DNA from: Planococcus citri
Taxonomy: Eukaryota; Arthropoda; Insecta; Hemiptera; Pseudococcidae
Reading direction: 5' to 3'
Length of the DNA stretch: 64,000 bases
Assembly (NCBI RefSeq): GCF_950023065.1
Contig: NC_088679.1
Location: 16,244,001-16,308,000, forward strand
This document shows positions 58,898-64,000 of the stretch, in pieces. How positions within the stretch are numbered: the first letter of the stretch is position 1; the number at the start of each line of letters is the position of its first letter. Position numbers and translations under genes: made by a program. The notes below the pieces were generated by a model. It saw only the letters and a list, made by a program, of their open reading frames with translations. It was not told the DNA's origin and ran no database searches.

Positions 58898-61499
58898 CCC
58901 AGTTGACCACATGCTAGCAAAAAGCTAGCGTTTTATTCGCGTTTTGATAAGTTGCTAGCAATTTACTCGCTTTTTGTGGCCAGCAATAATTATCTCGCTA
59001 AAAGTAAGCGATTTTCTTGCAGTTTTTCGCTAGCAAATTCAATTCTAGCAATTTTCGAGCTGTTTTCCAGCGACTCTCAGCTAGCTTTTACTTCACTTTA
59101 ACTTGCTCGCCTTATGCTAGCGTATTACTGGCGGATACTTGCTCGCAATTCTATGCTAGGACAGTTCAAGCAATATTCTCGCATATCTCAGCTAGCTTTT
59201 ACTTCACTTCATACATGCTCGCCTGATGCTAGCGTATCACTGATGGATACTTGCTTGCAATTCTATGCCAAGAAAGTTCAAGCGATAATCTCGCATATCT
59301 CAGCTAGCTTTTGCCTCACTCTACCTGTTCGCTTAATGCCAGCGTATCACTGACTAATATGTACCTGCTCACAGTTTTATGATAGGAAACTTCAGGTAAT
59401 ATTCTTGCATCTCTGAGCTAGCATTTACTTAGCCATCTGGCTCTAGAAAAATGTAAGCATATCTCTAGTTTCTGCATCTGGTGACTTGGCGTTTTCTTTG
59501 TAGTCAAATGATAGGAACGTGATACCAGATCTTACGCATTTCTCACCAATAAACCTTTTTCTGCGTTATTTATTGTAGCAAAATGCGAGCAAGTATCTTT
59601 TCCATCCCTCAGCGCGCATACAAAAATCATTAAAAATATTCCTGCATATGACAATAAGAGTAATTGCACCCCCCCCGATCTTCCGGAGCAACTTTTTTCT
59701 TAAAGGGGACAACAAAATTTCATCAAATGGACATGGAAAGCTGTAGTTTACTCTACACTCCAATTTTAACACCCTCTGAAGACGACTTCAGGTGGGGTGG
59801 GTTCAAGTCATTTTAGAGCCTCCAGTAGGCTTTTGAAACTTGAAATTCCCACAACATTAATTTATCAATTGGAGTTGGCAGTTGGCAAGCTGAAATTTAC
59901 TTCGCAGGTTTCAAATGGTTTTGAAGCTTCCAGCTACTTTTAGGAAATTCCAATTTTCCAAAAAATGCCATACAACCTTCGAAAATTCGCTGGAGGCTCC
60001 AAAAGAACTTGAAATCCACAAGCAGTCGACTTCCTTCGTAGCGTATTAAAATTAGTTTGCAGAATGAATTTCGACTCTCCATCTCAGTTTGATGAAATTT
60101 TGTGAAAATTTAAAGTTTCAAAAATCTGCTGGAGGCTTCAGGAATTTTCAAAGAGTCGCTGGAGGCTCCAAAACGACTTGAAATTCACCTGCAGTACTTC
60201 GTAGCGTATTGAAATTTGTTTTCAGAATAAATTTGAGCTTTACAACTTCAATTTGAGTTTCAAAAATCTGCTGGAGGCTCCAGAACTGCTCAAAACAAGT
60301 TGAAACCGTTTCCCATCGATTTGGCATGTCGAAAATAGGGTATATCCTAAATTTCAGGTTTCTTGGTCAATTTGGTAAAATTTTGATTTTTTCTCACATT
60401 TTGGCCAAAATTTGATTTTTGAAAATTCACCAAAAATCGAAAAAGGTACTTTACCACTTGTAATTTTGACAGGTGATGAATTTTTGCATGATCTTTCGAT
60501 CTACGTTTGTAAGGTTTGAAAAAATTCGTGCACGTCCTATGTTGAAACGCAAAATCTGCTATTTCGGCTGACCTTTCAATCAAAATTGCCGCCATTTTGT
60601 AAGTAAGGCCAATTTTTTTTTCAGCAAGTTTGCTTTAAAATGTTCCTTAGGATGTCCCCTTTAAGGAAAAAGTTGTCTTGGAGGATCGGCAGGGGATTAC
60701 TCCCATTGCCGTGGACTAAAATGTTGTTCAAATGTTTTTGAAATTTTTCATTTTCATGGTTTGTTTAATACTTTATTTTCAAATTTTAAATTTTGACAAT
60801 TTTTCTATTTAAAAAAAAAAAACTTCATTTTTTATTTAATAAAGAGATTTTTCAACCTAAGCGCTAGCATAATGCTAGCAAATTGCTAGCGTCGATCTCT
60901 CTCATGGTATAGTTTGCTACTCTTAGATAAAGTGTGTCATCAAGTTGAATATAAGCTCAAGGTGGTATCATGTTGAAAAGTAAGAAGAGTGACATCACTC
61001 TTCTCATAATCACTCTTCTCATACTGTCCCAAGATGCTAGCGTTATGCTAGCTCTGAGCTGGGACAGTCGCCTAATTTTTGGAATTTCCTGGAAAACTAT
61101 CACCTGTTAAAAGTAAACACCAAGAATTTAAAAAAATTAATTAATAGTAATTACTTTTACTGATCAAAGTTTTTCTACGCTAGCAAAATGCTAGCTTCTT
61201 GCTAGCATAATTTGCGCTAGCGTAAATGGTGCCGGAATATGAGACACTTTTTGCAAAAATTGCTAGCAAATCAGTCGCGATTTAGTCGCATGTACGTAGC
61301 AGAATGCAGAGCAAAGTGCCAACAAAATGCTAGCTTTTTGCTAGCTTTGTGCCAGCTACGTGCTAGCTATTTGTGCGCAATTCTGCTACTCTAATGCGAC
61401 CTAATCGCAACTGATTTGCTAGAATTTTTTTAAAAAAGTGTCTCAAATTCCGGCACCATTTACGCTAGCACAAAATTTGCTAGCATTTGGTCAACTGGG
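58898..61499. mobile_element. GCTAGC-rich foldback element
   Basis: The ends are inverted: 'CCCAGTTGACCACATGCTAG' at 58898 and the complement of 'CCCAGTTGACCAAATGCTAG' ending at 61499. AT adjoins both ends, but a true duplication is uncertain. The arms (about 58898-59560 and 60860-61499) carry dozens of GCTAGC or near-GCTAGC words every 10-40 bp in irregular direct repeats, such as 'tcagctagcttttacttcac'. A smaller palindrome near 61205-61470 mirrors 'gctagcgtaaatggtgccgg'. A second, C-rich-ended element (59652-60709) is nested in the middle. No transposase is present. Confidence 0.7.
59652..60709. mobile_element. Nested C-rich-TIR foldback element
   Basis: The left end 'caataagagtaattgcaccc' plus a C-run, 'gatcttccgga' and 'ttcttaaaggggac' is mirrored at 60640-60709. 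The interior has five CTGGAGCCTCCAG-type cores (about 59818, 59990, 60130, 60165, 60270) in both orientations, and the 'ttgattgaaaggtcagc' block also present at 9590 and 61650. Same family as 9445-10068. Confidence 0.65.
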
Positions 61500-61502
61500 A
61501 TA

Positions 61503-64000
61503 TGCCAATAGGAATAATTGCGTCTCCCCCCCCCCCCCCGATTGTCTGGGACAACTATCTCTTAAAAGAGGATATCCTAAAGAACATTTTAAAGCAAATC
61601 TGTCAAAAAAATTGGCTTTATTAACAAAATGGCGGCTATTTTGATTGACAGGTCAGCTGAAATCGCAGATTTTGCTTCTCAACATAGGACATGCAAGAAA
61701 TTTCATAAACTGGACAAGGCTATAATCGAAAAAGCATACAAAAATTTATCACTAGTCAAAATTTCAAGTGCAAAAGTGCATTTTTCGATGAATTTTTGAA
61801 AATCGAATTAAGCCAAAAATGAGAAAAAAATCAAAATTTTACCAAATAGACCTAGAAACCTGAAATTTGGGAAATGTCCTATTTTCAACCTGATAAATCG
61901 ATTGGAAATGATTTCAACCCGTTTTGAGCAGTTCTGGAGCCTCCAGCACATTTTCGAAACTTAAATGAAGTTGGAATTCCGAAATTCACGCTGCACTTCA
62001 ACTTATAAACACGCTATTAAGTCAACTGCTGGCAAGTTTAAGCCATTTTATAGCCTCCAGCGACTTTTTAAAAATTTTTGGAGCCTCCAGTCGATTTTTG
62101 AAACTTGTAATTCCCCTAAAATGTCATCAAATGCAGTTGGAAAGGCGGAAGTCATTTAGTAAACTAATTTCAATACACTATGAAGTCCACTACAGGTAGA
62201 TTTCAAGTCGTTTTGGAGCCTCCAGCGACTTTTTTAAAATTACTGGAGCCTCCAGTCGATTTTTCAATGCTCAAAATTTCGATAAAATTTGACCAAACGG
62301 AATTGAAAATTCAAAACTCTCTCTGCACTTCATTAACGCGCTATCAATTCGACTGCAGGTGGGTTCGAGTCATTTTGGAGCCTCCAGCAACTTTTTAAAA
62401 ATTCTTGCAAAAAGTGCAAAAAATTACGAAAATTGAAAAAATCTATATAAAATGTTATCCAAAAAAAAAAATTTTTGTGAAATGTAAAAATCTGCAAAAT
62501 TTTTATAACACCAAAAATTGATGAAATTTCTGTGATATTTGAAGTTGAAAACAAAGTGAACTTGGCTTAAATATTTTGCGTACAATTTGAGAACAAATTC
62601 TGCAAAAATTACCTAATTTAGATGAGATGAACCACGAAAAAATGATTTTAAAATGTTATAAAAATGGGATTGAATTTTGCAAAAATTCCGTATTGAAAAA
62701 GAAACTCCAAAATTGCTATAAAAATCGATGGAAGGTACCAAAAATCGATGATATGACAATAGGAATAATTGCATCCCTCCCCCCGCTCCTCAAAAACGAC
62801 TTTTTCTTTAAAGGGGATATCCTAAGAGACATTTTAAAGCAATAAAATCGTCTCGAGTCAACATTTTCAAGTGCTAAAGTGCATTTTTCGATTTTTGACG
62901 AATTTTTTGAAAATCAAATTTAGGTCAAAAAAGAGGGGTAAAAATCAAAATTTTACCAATTTGATCTAGAAAGCCGAAATTTGAGATGTATCCTATTTTC
63001 GACCTGCCAAATCGGTTGAAAACGATTTCAAACCGTTTTGAGCACTTCTGGAGCCACCAGCAGATTTTTGAAACTTGAAATTTCCACAAAATTTCATCGA
63101 ATGACGTTCGCCAAAATTCACACTGCACTACTTGAACACGCTATCAAGTTGACTGCTGATGAGTTCAAGTCATTTTGGAGACTCCAGCAACTTTTTGAAT
63201 ATTCTTGGATCCTCTAGGAGATTTTTGAAACTTGATAAATTTCCACGAAATTTCATCAAATGCAGTTGGAAAGTCGAAATTCATTTTGTAAACTAATTTT
63301 AATACGCCATGAAGTCCACTGCAGGTAGATTCAAAGTTGTTTTGGAGCCTCCAGCGACTTTTTGGAAATTACTGGAGCCTCCAGTCGATTTTTTAATGCT
63401 CGAAATTTCCGTAAAACTTCACCAAGCAGAGTTTAATATCCAAAAATCACTCTGAACTCCAATTTCAACACGCTATCAAGACGATTGCTGGCGAATTCAA
63501 GTTATTTTGGAGCCTCCAGCGACTTTTTGAAACTTGAAATTTCCACAATATTTCATCAAATGGAGATTTACACCCAATTTTTGAAATCAATTCCGAAATG
63601 AATTGCAGGCAGTTTCAACTTTCAATCCATTTTGGCGCCTCCAGCGGATTTTTAAAAACTTCTGTTCTCCCAAAAATGCCAAAAAAATTTGTCTAAATTA
63701 ACTTTAGCACGCACTGTGCAGATCGAATTTCGGCTTTCCAACACCACCTGATGAAATTCTGTAGAAATTTCATGGTTCAAAAATTTGCTGGAGGCTCCAG
63801 TATTTCTCAAAAAAATTGCTGGAGGCGCCAAAACGACTAGAAATCTACTTGCAGACGACTTCATAGCGTATTGAAATTAGTTTACAAAACAAATTTCGGA
63901 TTTCCAACATCGCTTGATGAAATTTTGTCGTAATTTCAAAGTTTCAAAAATCTGCTGGAGGCTCCAGAACTGCTCAAAACAGCTTCAAATTTGTTTTCAA
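61503..64000. repeat. Cluster of C-rich-ended and CTGGAGCCTCCAG repeats to the window end
   Basis: Two left ends of the C-rich family start at 61503 ('ccaataggaataattgcgtc') and about 62755 ('caataggaataattgcatcc'). They are followed by 'aaaggggatatcctaa' and by about a dozen CTGGAGCCTCCAG cores to 63970, spaced 30-300 bp apart. From about 63640 the orientation inverts (GCTGGAGGCTCCAG), suggesting the return arm continues beyond the window. No gene is supported; ORFs here are repeat-derived. Confidence 0.6.

Noticed and set aside
1..64000. tRNA genes, CRISPR arrays, bacterial operons or viral genes
   Set aside because: None was recognised by reading; the intron-exon structure and repeat content are those of an animal nuclear genome. 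A tRNAscan search was not possible here.

Overview
The window is eukaryotic nuclear DNA, most likely from a sap-feeding insect of the scale/mealybug type. Genes are split by short GT-AG introns, the ribosomal protein, PIKfyve and FIT proteins read as arthropod, the DNA is AT-rich, and TAGGTACCTACC-like words recur between genes. I associate that last feature with hemipteran genomes, so the placement is an inference. No bacterial, viral or CRISPR features were seen.

Layout. 0.6-3 kb: two adjacent intronless minus-strand genes of the FIT (fat storage-inducing transmembrane) family. 3.7-4.5 kb: ribosomal protein S26 in four exons. 5.5-7.0 kb: an intronless succinate-semialdehyde dehydrogenase. 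A roughly 110-bp element upstream of RpS26 recurs upstream of the dehydrogenase. 8.0-23.9 kb: a complete PIKfyve/fab1 phosphoinositide kinase gene. I resolved it into 28 coding exons that join in frame to 1819 residues (FYVE, DEP, chaperonin-like and PIP-kinase domains). Its introns carry several foldback repeats. 24.7-26.5 kb: a tentative small secreted-protein gene. 28.7-30.1 kb: a foldback element. 30.7-38.3 kb: two paralogous Golgi-type galactose-3-O-sulfotransferase-like genes separated by a 4.2-kb inverted-repeat element. The second copy has no visible first exon of its own. 39.2-55.25 kb: a tandem segmental duplication (two units of about 8 kb), each with a small coiled-coil gene on the plus strand and a short conserved ORF on the minus strand. 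56.7-57.7 kb: the 3' end of a minus-strand gene for a single-pass membrane protein with an EGF-like remnant; its upstream exons are not visible. 58.9-64 kb: nested palindromic repeats rich in GCTAGC and in the palindrome CTGGAGCCTCCAG.

The coding genes are housekeeping or metabolic and show no operon-like functional linkage. The least explained part of the window is its repeat fraction. Most elements are long inverted repeats, nested in one another, and several unrelated-looking families share CTGGAGCCTCCAG. Target-site duplications support two families: a 467-bp hAT-like MITE (8-bp TSD) and PIF/Harbinger-like elements ending in CAAGGGA (TTA/TAA TSD). The sulfotransferase pair, the duplicated coiled-coil locus and the shared promoter element are the best leads.
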